NCBI GenBank assembly: GCA_002238505.1
Contig: MPMM01000001.1
Coordinates: forward strand, 682,001-746,000
Reading direction: 5' to 3'
DNA: 64,000 bases
From: SAR202 cluster bacterium bin22
Lineage (GTDB): Bacteria > Chloroflexota > Dehalococcoidia > Lucifugimonadales > UBA3495
Shown here: piece after piece, positions 1 to 7,808 of the stretch
How positions within the stretch are numbered: position 1 is the stretch's first letter
How the letters are laid out: the number at the start of each line of letters is the position of its first letter
Notes under the pieces: model-generated
Databases searched by the model: none
What the model saw: only the letters and a program-made list of their open reading frames with translations
Told to the model about the DNA's origin: nothing
Position numbers and translations under genes: made by a program

Positions 1-1
1 C

Positions 2-1762
2 AACTTGTTGCTCGAAAGGGACGTCCACTACGTCGTTACTGATGATACTTTCATCCTGCTCGACCAGAACAGCGGGCGTACCAGGCCCGACAACACCTAC
101 CGGTTTGGCTTGCAGCAGGCGGTGGAAGCCCGTGAAGGTGTCACCGTATATCCCGACTGTGAAACCCTGGCCCAGATTTCGGTCCAGGACTTCGCCAGCC
201 GCTACCAGTTTCTCGCCGGCATCACCGGGACTGCCATCGCTGCCGCCGATGAGTTCAAGCGTCGCTATTCCCTGGGCTGCACCACAATTCAACCCTCCCA
301 GCCGTCCCATCGCGTGGACCTGCCCTCCCGCATATTTTCGTCCGAAAAAGAAAAAATCGAAGCCATAGTCGAAGAAGTCTCCTGGTGCCGCCGCATCGGC
401 CGCCCCGTCCTGGTGGGAACCGGCTCAGTCAACTATTCCATAAAGCTGAGCAGGGCCCTCGCCGATGCCGGCATCGGCCACCGGGTCCTCAACGCTGTTC
501 GGTCCCACGAGGAAGCGGACATCGTCCGCAATGCCGGCGTCTTGTCCGCAGTTACCGTGGCCACCAACATGGCAGGCAGGGGAACCGATATTGTTCTTGA
601 CCCAGACTTGAACGACAAACTCCTAAACCGCTGGTCTGCCTTTGTAACGGAAGAGGCCGCAGCTGATCGATTGCCCTTGAGAATAAAGTGCGGGTCTGGG
701 GCAGAAGCCGACCTTCTTGCAGCAGCTTTGGCCGATTCCCCTGGCATATCAGCCTCCAGAAGCGTTTCAAATCACGAGAATGTCATCTTCGTAACCACAG
801 CGCCCTGCGAACCGGCTTACGGAATCAGCGCCGGCGCATTTGAAAGAGAATTTGGCCTGGGTCTCCACGTCATCAGCGCCGAGTTCAATCGTTTCCCCCG
901 GGTGGCCCTGCAATTGAAGGGGCGCAGCGGGCGCCAGGGCCTTTTCGGCTCCACGCGTTCCATGCTGTCCTGGGAAGATTCCGCCCTCTTGTCCCTGGGC
1001 CAGTCCCGCCCTGCCCTCCGGCAATGTCAACAGGAAGATTCCGGCGGACGCATCTGTTGGGAAGGCCGGGCTGTCGAGAATTACATCCAAAAGCGGCAAG
1101 AAAATGCCGAGCAGGAAGCGGCCCAGCGCAGAAGTGTCGCCGGCGACTTTGCCTCCCTCATCGATGCCCAAAGCGCGGCCTTCTACCGAATTCGGCAGGA
1201 CTTCCTCGCGGGTCCATCTGTCCTGGCTCGGTTGCCTGACCTTCTGCTGAAGCGCGCTTCACGCCTGGTACTGGAACACTTCCCAAACCTTGACGCCGCC
1301 AACTATCACCAGGGCTTTAAGGATATGGAAAGGGAGGCCGCGCAGCGTTACGGGGTCGATCTGAGTGTCTTGTATGGGGTTTCCCTGTCCGATGTGCCCG
1401 ACGAAATAGCCGCCAGAATGCGGCAGGCCCTGGTACTGTTGGAGCAGAATTACGGCCGCAGAGAGCTCGACTCGCTGGCCCGGACCTTGTGCATCGAAAC
1501 TTGCGATGAGTTCTGGCGCCAACACCTGGCCGACCTGCACCAGTCCGTGTTCAGTTCAGTCCTGAACGGCTACGGTCACAAGTCCGCGGTGGCCGATTAC
1601 ATCATCCACGCGGCCGACCTTTGGGAGAGTTTCAGCGACGACCTTTGGGACACTGTTTGTTCCAGGTTGTTGACCCTTCCCTTACCCGCAGTCTCCCGGT
1701 CAATCGGCGCGCCCCAAGTGTGCGAGGAGATGCATCAGGTCTTGCTCTCCCTCATCAGGTGA
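2..1762 (+). CDS. Divergent SecA-like translocase ATPase, 5' partial
   Basis: The reading frame is open from the window edge, so the N-terminal part with the Walker A/DEAD motor half lies upstream. The visible 585 residues match the second half of SecA. Counting from the TTG at 5, they show the TGTA stretch near 74-77, ATNMAGRGTDIVL at 186-198 and the arginine-finger motif GRSGRQG at 306-312, followed by a helical C-terminal region. Differences from housekeeping SecA are clear. The usual DEFTGR signature is replaced by LDQNSGR, about 85 residues are inserted between the NMAGRGTD and GRSGRQG motifs, and there is no C-terminal cysteine-rich zinc tail. It is therefore probably an accessory SecA paralogue rather than the essential SecA. 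A lipoprotein and an acidic unknown protein follow on the same strand, which suggests a dedicated substrate or partner. The gene ends in TGA. Confidence 0.8.
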   Translation, partial: NLLLERDVHYVVTDDTFILLDQNSGRTRPDNTYRFGLQQAVEAREGVTVYPDCETLAQISVQDFASRYQFLAGITGTAIAAADEFKRRYSLGCTTIQPSQPSHRVDLPSRIFSSEKEKIEAIVEEVSWCRRIGRPVLVGTGSVNYSIKLSRALADAGIGHRVLNAVRSHEEADIVRNAGVLSAVTVATNMAGRGTDIVLDPDLNDKLLNRWSAFVTEEAAADRLPLRIKCGSGAEADLLAAALADSPGISASRSVSNHENVIFVTTAPCEPAYGISAGAFEREFGLGLHVISAEFNRFPRVALQLKGRSGRQGLFGSTRSMLSWEDSALLSLGQSRPALRQCQQEDSGGRICWEGRAVENYIQKRQENAEQEAAQRRSVAGDFASLIDAQSAAFYRIRQDFLAGPSVLARLPDLLLKRASRLVLEHFPNLDAANYHQGFKDMEREAAQRYGVDLSVLYGVSLSDVPDEIAARMRQALVLLEQNYGRRELDSLARTLCIETCDEFWRQHLADLHQSVFSSVLNGYGHKSAVADYIIHAADLWESFSDDLWDTVCSRLLTLPLPAVSRSIGAPQVCEEMHQVLLSLIR

Positions 1763-1852
1763 TAATTAAGACAGGGCTGAGGCGAAAGAAAACCGTTTTC
1801 TGCGCCGCGTCCGATTTCACGATCCCCAGTATTCCACCGGCAAGGAGTTGAA

Positions 1853-2677
1853 ATGGCCATAAGAATGAAGAGAGCGAGCGCCGCGCTGTTTGCCGGCACC
1901 ATGCTGGCGGGGTCGCCTTTGATATCCGCGTGTAGCACTGGCCCCACCTACGACACCTGGGCTGCCACTGATGGCGCCGCCGGCCGCATAAACCTGGACG
2001 ATGTTCAAGAAGCATTCAAGGATGCCAGCAGCGCCACCGAGTTCGAAGACCGCGTCAACGAAATCTACGAGGGCGACGGCATAATCCTGATTCGGTCTCT
2101 CCAGGATGGGGACCGCCTGACCCTGGAAGGCTGGGAAGACCTGAATAATGACTCTCAGATTGATGATGCCCGGGATGATTTGCTATTCACTATCGTCAAT
2201 CAAAACGACCAGAACGAGCTTCGGGGCCACCATGCCAATAGTTACTACCACAGCAGTTTTGGCGGGGGCGGCTTTCTGTTCGGCTATATGCTGGGCAGCG
2301 CCCTTATGCCCGGTCCATACTTCTACTCAACCCCGGCCACCCGTGGGTCCTCCATCCGGCAGACCCGCTCTTCCTATCGCCAGTCCAGCCGGTACGGAAC
2401 CCAGGCAGCCCGCAACAGCAGGTACGCAACGCAGCAGCGAGGCTTCGCCGGCTCCCGGTATCAGGACTCAGGCCGAAATCTCAGTTCCAACCGGCAAAGC
2501 TTCCAGCAGACCCAGCGTTCGTCTGGCGCCTTTCGTTCCAGCAGTTCCCTTTCCCGGTCCAGGGGAACCTCGGGCTTCGGCTCTTCCGGCTTTCGCTCCA
2601 GGAGCGGCAGTTTCAGCGGCGGCGGCGGCCACCAGAATCTGACCGGGAGGCGAGGCGCAACTCCTGATGGAAGGTGA
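1853..2677 (+). CDS. Gly/Ser/Arg-rich lipoprotein
   Basis: This 274-residue protein starts with a basic n-region and hydrophobic stretch ending in a lipobox (ISAC, Cys27), so it should be lipidated and anchored outside the membrane. Residues 45-110 are acidic, with an Asp/Asn-rich segment resembling a calcium loop. Residues 120-150 hold a GGGGFLFGYMLG stretch. The remaining half is low-complexity Ser/Arg/Gln/Gly, ending in GGGG. The layout resembles the YgiB/YjfM (DUF1190) type: lipobox, short central segment with a GYM motif, disordered Ser-rich tail. This is a resemblance of architecture only. AGGAG lies just upstream of the ATG. It follows the SecA-like gene by 90 nt and overlaps the next gene by 11 nt, so the three probably form one operon. 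Confidence 0.6.
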   Translation: MAIRMKRASAALFAGTMLAGSPLISACSTGPTYDTWAATDGAAGRINLDDVQEAFKDASSATEFEDRVNEIYEGDGIILIRSLQDGDRLTLEGWEDLNNDSQIDDARDDLLFTIVNQNDQNELRGHHANSYYHSSFGGGGFLFGYMLGSALMPGPYFYSTPATRGSSIRQTRSSYRQSSRYGTQAARNSRYATQQRGFAGSRYQDSGRNLSSNRQSFQQTQRSSGAFRSSSSLSRSRGTSGFGSSGFRSRSGSFSGGGGHQNLTGRRGATPDGR

Positions 2678-3695
2678 CCCTCTGCTACTCAGCCTGGAAC
2701 TTGCGGGCTTGCCCCAGGATGCTGTCCTGGAGTTTGACCTGCCGGCTGCTGATTCCGGCATTACCGTAGGTGCATTTCTTGATGAGGTTTTCCCCCCCGA
2801 CGAGGCCGCCCAGCAGGATCTGGAAGAGTCCTTCGATTTGCAGACTAACCCCGACCTGCAGGAAATCTATGCGGAATTCCTGGCAGTCGTGCAGCAGTTT
2901 CGCAACGACCTGTGCTCTCTCACGGTTAGCGCACCCTCCGGCCAGGTCATGTCCCCCGACGACCTGTTGGATGATCTCCTGTCCTCGGCTCCCCCCGGTA
3001 GCCCCACTCGCCTTTCCCTCTTCTTGACCGCCGATTACGACGCCCTGGAATATGCCGGGGCCCAGGGCTACGACGCTGGCGTGCCGGACCTTCTCCATTG
3101 GTTGCGGGTATGCGTGGCCCTGTACTTCATTGAAAAGCACGAGTCGCCCCTGCCGGCACAGGAAAGCCTCAACCAATGCCAGCCCCTGGCCTCCGCAGTA
3201 GATGAGATCCTTTCCCGTGGGCTTGTGGAAGTGGGGAATGAAACTTCTGGACCTGTTATCACGCCCGACGGCCGCAGGTTCATCGGCAACCTCTTGTCCG
3301 AAACCGAGCAGTTGGTCGATGCCTTTGACCTCTTCAAGGACGTCTATTGGGATGAGGATTCAGGCCAGGCCCTGTTTGGAACCGGGCAGGGAGATGATTT
3401 GCGGGTCGAGGTGTTCATTGCCGAATCCATAGACCCTGTGCGGGCCGTCTTCCTGCTTCGCCTTTACGACGGCACGCTGGACGAATTTGTTGGCTGCTGG
3501 TTGGAGGTTGCTGGAGACCTCGACTTTTTCAACACCTTGCTTCTGCCGGTGGTTGACCGGAGCGTTACTGAGGAGAGCCTGCTTGAGGAAATCCTGGAAC
3601 AGGGTATGGACTTGCTCGAGTCAGAACGTCAAGAATTCAGGGAAGAAGAAACTTACAGAAGAGCCGCCTCCAGCCATCTTTCGGCCGACGGCTAG
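2667..3695 (+). CDS. Acidic protein of unknown function
   Basis: This 342-residue protein is not recognised. It has no signal peptide or membrane segment and is strongly acidic throughout (many Asp/Glu pairs, runs such as DDLLDDLL near 97-104). It looks cytoplasmic and mainly helical. A Leu/Val-rich central part around residues 140-210 could be a winged-helix-like fold, but no motif proves this. The ATG lies inside the end of the lipoprotein gene (11-nt overlap, different frame), which suggests translational coupling. Its place behind a SecA-like ATPase and a lipoprotein makes a role in handling or docking an exported partner possible; this is inference from position only. Confidence 0.5.
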   Translation: MEGDPLLLSLELAGLPQDAVLEFDLPAADSGITVGAFLDEVFPPDEAAQQDLEESFDLQTNPDLQEIYAEFLAVVQQFRNDLCSLTVSAPSGQVMSPDDLLDDLLSSAPPGSPTRLSLFLTADYDALEYAGAQGYDAGVPDLLHWLRVCVALYFIEKHESPLPAQESLNQCQPLASAVDEILSRGLVEVGNETSGPVITPDGRRFIGNLLSETEQLVDAFDLFKDVYWDEDSGQALFGTGQGDDLRVEVFIAESIDPVRAVFLLRLYDGTLDEFVGCWLEVAGDLDFFNTLLLPVVDRSVTEESLLEEILEQGMDLLESERQEFREEETYRRAASSHLSADG

Positions 3696-3740
3696 TTAGT
3701 TGCCCGGCAATGGAAGCCTCTTCCAGATCTCTTCCCCTTG

Positions 3741-3805
3741 ACGGCGTCGTCAAAAGCCGAGTTTCGTCTTTCCGGCGAAAGCCGGAATCCAGAACCGTCA
3801 TGTAA
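3741..3805. repeat. Dispersed palindromic repeat (GAAA-capped hairpin), copy A
   Basis: The element reads GGCGTCGTCAA, a short spacer, then TTCCGGC-GAAA-GCCGGAA (hairpin 3770-3787) and ATCCAGA. The same block recurs at 5931-5983, 6038-6090 and 12361-12413. In the copies at 5.8-6.1 kb the stem is ATTCTGGC/GCCAGAAT, so stem positions change in compensating pairs while the GAAA loop stays fixed. It resembles REP-type or non-autonomous MITE-like elements. Confidence 0.7.
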
Positions 3806-3901
3806 ATGGGTGATATGCTCCGCGATATACCGGGACTCTGGTATATCGCCTGTTTATACCTGATACCTGACCGGCAGTAATGGCTAATTTGACGACACCC
3901 C

Positions 3902-4804
3902 CTAAATGGCAAAGAATAGAATCAGGGACGAACTGATCACTACCGTGCTCTCCACCACTGCCACCCCAATGTTGGTGCCTTCCTTCAATTGCTCCGCGAC
4001 CTTCACTCTGGGCAGCAACAGCAGGTCCACAATCAGTCGCAGAATATAGAGCAGCACAAAACCTATGACGGCGAAAACCACGAATTCGGTGATGCTGGCT
4101 TGCCAGCTTACGAAATCGCCGGAAAGAGCCTTCAGCATTACCAGCCCAATGGCTATCAGGTTGCCCCCGAAAGCCACACCCACCGCCGCGTTATCCTTCT
4201 CAATCTCCTCGTGTATGTCAAACGATGTGGTTAAACCATAGAAAAGGGCGAATAACACCAGGACAATCAGGCCCAGGCCCAGGAAGACGAGGGTGGCTAC
4301 TGCTTCAAATACCTCGCTCCCACCCCCGGTCCCGGAAAGGGAGCCGGCAATCATCAGGCCAGTTGCCACGCTGATTCCAAACTCGGCGGCCCCGGTCCCC
4401 ACGTTCTGGTCCTCAACTATTTCCTTTTCCACGTTGAACTTGTACAGCACCAGTTTGTCCATCACCAGGCGCAACACGTTCAGGGCGACAATGCCCCCCA
4501 GCGAATAGAGGAACACCTTGAGAACATCCATTCCGAACTGGGCGTCAAATCCCAGCCCAGGATCCACCAGCGCCAGGTGGGCTGGCTGATACACTGCCCC
4601 TACAAAAACCAGCACAACGCCAAACAGGTACCCCGACAGGCGCAGGGATTCCGCCAGGTTCTGCTTCTGGACTATTTCCTCGTCCTCCTTGAGGGTCGTA
4701 ATAGCGCTCCTGACCAGCTTGGCCAGCAGTACCACCACAACTCCCAGGACTACATAAACAAGCCCCCGGGGGAAGAACATCAATGAGTCAATCAATGCGT
4801 CCAT
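3902..4804 (-). CDS. DUF350 family membrane protein, two DUF350 units
   Basis: This 300-residue integral membrane protein has about eight hydrophobic segments. They are arranged as two repeats of the four-helix DUF350 unit (roughly residues 1-145 and 146-300). Charged loops such as TTLKEDEEIVQKQN separate the helices. DUF350 proteins (E. coli YjfL is a member) are inner-membrane proteins of unknown biochemical activity. They recur next to PspA homologues, DUF4178 or DUF2491 proteins and polyamine genes. Here it follows the DUF4178 gene on the same strand with a gap of 17 nt, so the two are likely co-transcribed, and PspA is nearby on the opposite strand. A role in membrane-stress or permeability control is inferred from this context. 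Confidence 0.8.
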   Translation of the reverse strand: MDALIDSLMFFPRGLVYVVLGVVVVLLAKLVRSAITTLKEDEEIVQKQNLAESLRLSGYLFGVVLVFVGAVYQPAHLALVDPGLGFDAQFGMDVLKVFLYSLGGIVALNVLRLVMDKLVLYKFNVEKEIVEDQNVGTGAAEFGISVATGLMIAGSLSGTGGGSEVFEAVATLVFLGLGLIVLVLFALFYGLTTSFDIHEEIEKDNAAVGVAFGGNLIAIGLVMLKALSGDFVSWQASITEFVVFAVIGFVLLYILRLIVDLLLLPRVKVAEQLKEGTNIGVAVVESTVVISSSLILFFAI

Positions 4805-4821
4805 AATATCTACTGGCTCCT

Positions 4822-5412
4822 TTACCCGGGCCGTTCCCCCGGATAGAGCTGGATGTTTTCTTCCGAAATGATATCGGCGAAATGAGCCTCAAAGGGCGTT
4901 CCTTCGAACTTGGTGATCGCCAGAATCCTGCTTTCGTCCTCGGCCAGGAACTCCCACATGTAAAACCCTTCACCATCAGTGGGCCGGTTGTCCTTGAAGT
5001 AGAAGGCCTCGAAGCTGTTGCGGTACATAAACCGCAGCCCTTCAAATTCTATCGACCGGTCTATTGACCTGCGCTCGTCCATCTCCATCAGGGCGGAATC
5101 CGCCAGGCCGATGGCTTCCAGCCCCACCGGTCTGCGGTTGTCCGTGGCCGTAACGAACAGGCTTGGGCCGTCCTCCGACCATTCCAGCCATATGCGCGCC
5201 TCGGCATCGGACACCACAAGCTCGTACCAGACCATCCCGCTACCGCCGTAACGGTGCACGCTTTCAACTACAAAGTAACTGTCTTCGTAGTCCAGAGCCC
5301 ACCCCTTTATGGTTACGACATCGCCTGGCCTGGCGTCCCTCAAGCTGGTTTGCGCCCGGTTTCCGGTGGGCGCCGGCCTCTTTTTACCCCTGCCAAATAG
5401 CGACCGAAGCAT
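4822..5412 (-). CDS. DUF4178 domain protein
   Basis: This 196-residue soluble protein has a basic N-terminal tail (RGKKRPAPTGNR) followed by a beta-rich DUF4178 domain from about residue 27 to the end. The start GDVVTIKGWALDYEDSYFV and the aromatic pairs in the strands (WYEL, WLEW, FYMWEF) are typical of the family. DUF4178 proteins are uncharacterised but recur with DUF350 membrane proteins, PspA homologues and polyamine synthesis or ligation genes. It is the first gene of a probable two-gene operon with the DUF350 gene. It likely acts at the cytoplasmic face of the membrane with that partner; this is inferred from association only. Confidence 0.75.
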   Translation of the reverse strand: MLRSLFGRGKKRPAPTGNRAQTSLRDARPGDVVTIKGWALDYEDSYFVVESVHRYGGSGMVWYELVVSDAEARIWLEWSEDGPSLFVTATDNRRPVGLEAIGLADSALMEMDERRSIDRSIEFEGLRFMYRNSFEAFYFKDNRPTDGEGFYMWEFLAEDESRILAITKFEGTPFEAHFADIISEENIQLYPGERPG

Positions 5413-5680
5413 GGTTGGTATTTTTTCTCCTGCGGATTGGGTCGTCTGCAGCGAAGACTGGCTTCACCGCTTGTGGCGTTAACCGGAGCCTGCCAAGGCC
5501 GCACTCCCTCCGCGCAATTGCAATATTGGTTAGACAACATCATAGCACGGGCCCCGTTAGTTGCGAGTTCAGGGCGCAAACAGGCAAATCCTTCTTTCGC
5601 ACCTTCAAACCTGTTGGCGTATTGAACCAAAGCCACAGCCAAACCTACTTCGAGGGTACCTAGCATTGAAGTAGATGTAG

Positions 5681-5700
5681 GGGCGCACGGCCGTGCGCCC
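5681..5700. repeat. 20-nt perfect palindrome
   Basis: GGGCGCACGG followed by its exact reverse complement. It can form a ten-pair stem with no loop and sits behind GTAGG. There is no T-run on either side, so it is more likely a dispersed palindromic element or a binding site than a terminator. Confidence 0.5.
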
Positions 5701-5845
5701 ATGTGCCCAAACGTCCTTACCCTTGGTTCGGTACTTCACCAGCATTCAATCGATGGATTGGGGTATAACCGTCTTTCCTGCAAGGTATTGAAGGGTAGGG
5801 GCCTAACCGTCATCCCGGCGAGGAATTAATGGGTTGAGGCCAGCT

Positions 5846-6140
5846 CGTCATTCTGGCGAAAGCCAGAATCCAGAGCCCCTTAAGTACCTTGCTGTTGACC
5901 CTTCGCAACCTGCCTGTATTCCGGCTAGGGGGCGTCGTCAATAGCCGAGTTCCGTCATTCTGGCGAAAGCCAGAATCCAGAGCCAATAAAGTACCATGCA
6001 GCTAACCTTTCGCAACCTGTCTGTATTCCGGCTAGGGGGCGTCGTCAAAAGCCGACTTTCGTCATTCTGGCGAAAGCCAGAATCCAGAGCCTCTTAAGTA
6101 ACATGCACTTAACCTTTCGCAACCTGTCTGTATTCCGGAC
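5846..6140. repeat. 107-bp tandem repeat array with GAAA-capped hairpins
   Basis: The hairpin ATTCTGGC-GAAA-GCCAGAAT occurs at 5850-5869, 5957-5976 and 6064-6083. The spacing is exactly 107 bp both times. Between hairpins the unit contains CTTTCGCAACCTGTCTGTATTCCG and then CTAGGGGGCGTCGTCAA with few differences. The first unit lacks its 5' part and the last runs into a related hairpin (6132-6152). The long identical units without unique spacers exclude a CRISPR array. Confidence 0.85.
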
Positions 6141-6152
6141 CAAGGCCGGAAT
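6132..6152. repeat. Related hairpin with inverted ATTCCGG arms
   Basis: ATTCCGG, seven bases, then CCGGAAT. It closes the tandem array, replacing the GGCGTCGTC block at the point where the next repeat unit would begin, and is followed by GAC as in many REP-like elements. Confidence 0.5.
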
Positions 6153-6249
6153 GACGATTCAGATTTAGCAGTCATCATTTCAAACCTGTTGGCCCCCTAA
6201 GTTAGAAGTGGAATTCCCCAAATGCGATTACCCTGGGCTTACCCTGCCC

Positions 6250-6278
6250 TTGACCCTTTATGGCGGGAAATGTATTGT
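6250..6278 (+). promoter_or_regulatory. Probable sigma-70 promoter of the pspA unit
   Basis: TTGACC at 6250-6255 and TATTGT at 6273-6278 are separated by 17 nt. They lie 77 nt upstream of the small membrane protein gene that precedes pspA. No sigma-54 (GG-N10-GC) promoter, as used by enterobacterial psp, was noticed. Confidence 0.4.
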
Positions 6279-6355
6279 GGAATTGAGCAGCTTGGGTAAG
6301 CTGTACATTGCTTCACCCATCTGATGCCTGCACAACCAAATAGGCGGTGGCCTTT

Positions 6356-6526
6356 ATGAATTCATTCGGCGGCATACTCGCTGCCATTTTCTTGTTGATT
6401 ATCGGGGTGCTCCTGATAACCGGAATTCTCAATTTCCTGCTGTGGATACTCGGCGCGGTCTGTATCGTGCTTGGCATTATTGTAGGGGCCATGGCTCTTT
6501 TTGGCGGCAGGAAAAACAGTTTTTGA
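6356..6526 (+). CDS. Small membrane protein upstream of pspA
   Basis: This is an ATG-to-TGA frame of 56 codons. The product is almost entirely hydrophobic: two membrane segments (about residues 7-28 and 30-50) separated by a short Asn/Trp turn, and a basic tail (GGRKNSF). A purine-rich GGCGGTGG lies eight bases before the ATG. It lies 100 nt upstream of pspA on the same strand and behind the probable promoter. The family is not recognised. By analogy with small inner-membrane partners of PspA (PspB/PspC or PspG type), it could be a membrane anchor or sensor, but there is no sequence similarity that I can point to. Confidence 0.55.
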   Translation: MNSFGGILAAIFLLIIGVLLITGILNFLLWILGAVCIVLGIIVGAMALFGGRKNSF

Positions 6527-6626
6527 CTTGCGTCCCTGAAGTTCCTGGCTTCTCGGTCCCTTCTCGAGACCCCTTGAGTCTCAATGACCAGGACTCCCCA
6601 ATTCATCCAGACCGGAGGTCCCACCC

Positions 6627-7415
6627 ATGGGAATGTTCTCAAGGATGTCCACAATAGTTAAATCCAAGATGAACCGTATCCTGGACTCGGCGGAAGACCC
6701 CAGGGAAACCCTCGATTACTCCTACGAAAAACAGCTGGAAATGCTGCAGAACGTCAAGCGCGGCGTGGTCGAAATGGTTACCGCCAAGCGTCGCATCCAG
6801 CAGCAGGCCGCCAAGGTCCGCGAGAACGTCACGCGTCTCGAGCGGCAGGCCAAACAGGCCCTTGACGCCGACCGGGAAGACCTGGCCCGCCTTGCCCTCC
6901 AACGAAAACAGAACGCCCTCATAGAACTTCAAGGCCTTGACGAGCAGATTGAAGGGATGGAACAGGAACAGCAGAAGCTCACCATCGCCGAACAGAGGTT
7001 GCAGGCCAAGGTCGACGCCTTCCGCAACAAGAAAGAAATCATCAAGGCCCAATACACGGCCGCCCAGGCTCAAGTAAGAATCGGTTCCGCCCTTGGAGGA
7101 ATCTCCGAGGAAATGAGCGACGTCTCCCTGGCAGTGCAGCGAGCGGAAAATAAGACCGACCAGATGCGGGCCAAGGCCGGCGCCATCGACGAACTCGTCG
7201 AAACCGGTGTTCTCGACGACATCACCGGCCCCCAGGACGACATTGAGCGGGAACTTTCCCAGATTTCCATTTCCCAGGGTGTCGAGGAAGAACTCGCCGC
7301 CCTCAAGGGTGGCAGTGGCGGTGGCGGCTCCGCAACCAGGGCGCTTCCGGCCTCCTCGTCCGCCGTGGACGCCGAACTGGATGCCCTGAGAAACCAGGGC
7401 TCCGGACAATCATAG
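6627..7415 (+). CDS. pspA: PspA/IM30 family membrane-stress protein
   Basis: This 262-residue protein starts with the typical amphipathic helix and the sequence DPRETLDYSYEKQLEML. A long charged coiled coil follows (about residues 28-190), then a flexible Gly/Ser-rich linker (near 225-235) and a short C-terminal helix. PspA/IM30/Vipp1 proteins are ESCRT-III-like. They polymerise on damaged cytoplasmic membrane and limit proton leakage. The length and start fit the family, and GGAGGT lies seven bases before the ATG. It is followed by pspAA 34 nt downstream. Together with DUF350, DUF4178 and a polyamine gene nearby, it forms the kind of neighbourhood reported for PspA outside enterobacteria. 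Confidence 0.93.
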   Translation: MGMFSRMSTIVKSKMNRILDSAEDPRETLDYSYEKQLEMLQNVKRGVVEMVTAKRRIQQQAAKVRENVTRLERQAKQALDADREDLARLALQRKQNALIELQGLDEQIEGMEQEQQKLTIAEQRLQAKVDAFRNKKEIIKAQYTAAQAQVRIGSALGGISEEMSDVSLAVQRAENKTDQMRAKAGAIDELVETGVLDDITGPQDDIERELSQISISQGVEEELAALKGGSGGGGSATRALPASSSAVDAELDALRNQGSGQS

Positions 7416-7449
7416 GGTCAGGTGGCATAACAATGCAGGTGGCAGGACA

Positions 7450-7728
7450 ATGATCGTAAGAATCTTGGGAGAAGGCCAGTTCAATTTGCCCGGCGCGGCA
7501 ATCGACGAACTCAACGAAATTGACAACCGTATAACCGAAGCGGTGGAGGCGGAAGATCGTTCCGCTCTCACTGCTCTTCTTCAGGAAATGGAAACCCTGG
7601 TCCGGGACAGAGGGGAACCCGTACCCATCGATGAACTGGTGGAGTCAGACTTGATTCTGCCCGAAACCGACCTCACCCTGGAAGAGGCCGAAAGCATATT
7701 TGTCGGCGAAGGTCTGCTCCCGGGTTAG
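7450..7728 (+). CDS. pspAA: PspA-associated protein PspAA
   Basis: This 92-residue protein shows the whole PspAA domain. It has MIVRILGEGQFNL at the N-terminus, a central helix with alternating Glu/Asp, then VPIDELVESDLILPETD and the ending EEAESIFVGEGLLPG. The domain is found directly behind PspA in actinobacteria, Chloroflexota and archaea and is thought to bind PspA or link it to other partners; its activity is not known. The gene is in the same unit as pspA and is followed by a strong terminator, which marks the end of the operon. Confidence 0.88.
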   Translation: MIVRILGEGQFNLPGAAIDELNEIDNRITEAVEAEDRSALTALLQEMETLVRDRGEPVPIDELVESDLILPETDLTLEEAESIFVGEGLLPG

Positions 7729-7751
7729 CAGGCGCTCTTTACCGGATTGCC

Positions 7752-7783
7752 AGAGGGGACGCAAACACGTCCCCTCTTTCTTG
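7752..7783 (+). terminator. Rho-independent terminator after pspAA
   Basis: AGAGGGGACG and CGTCCCCTCT form a ten-pair stem around the loop CAAACA, followed by TTCTTG. It lies 24 nt after the pspAA stop codon and shortly before the end of the convergent DUF3326 gene. Confidence 0.8.
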
Positions 7784-7808
7784 TTTCCGCATCGCAGTCC
7801 AGGCAACC

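Larger units (their letters stand above)
5413..6355. other. Repeat-rich intergenic region
   Basis: No convincing gene lies in these 943 bases. They separate the divergent DUF4178 and PspA transcription units. The region holds a 20-nt perfect palindrome (5681-5700), a 107-bp tandem repeat (about 5846-6140), a further hairpin of the same family (6132-6152) and a probable promoter for the pspA unit (6250-6278). Short open frames here have no coding character. Confidence 0.6.

Noticed and set aside
5846-6140. Possible CRISPR array
   Set aside because: The 107-bp units are nearly identical along their whole length, so there are no unique spacers, and no cas genes are nearby.
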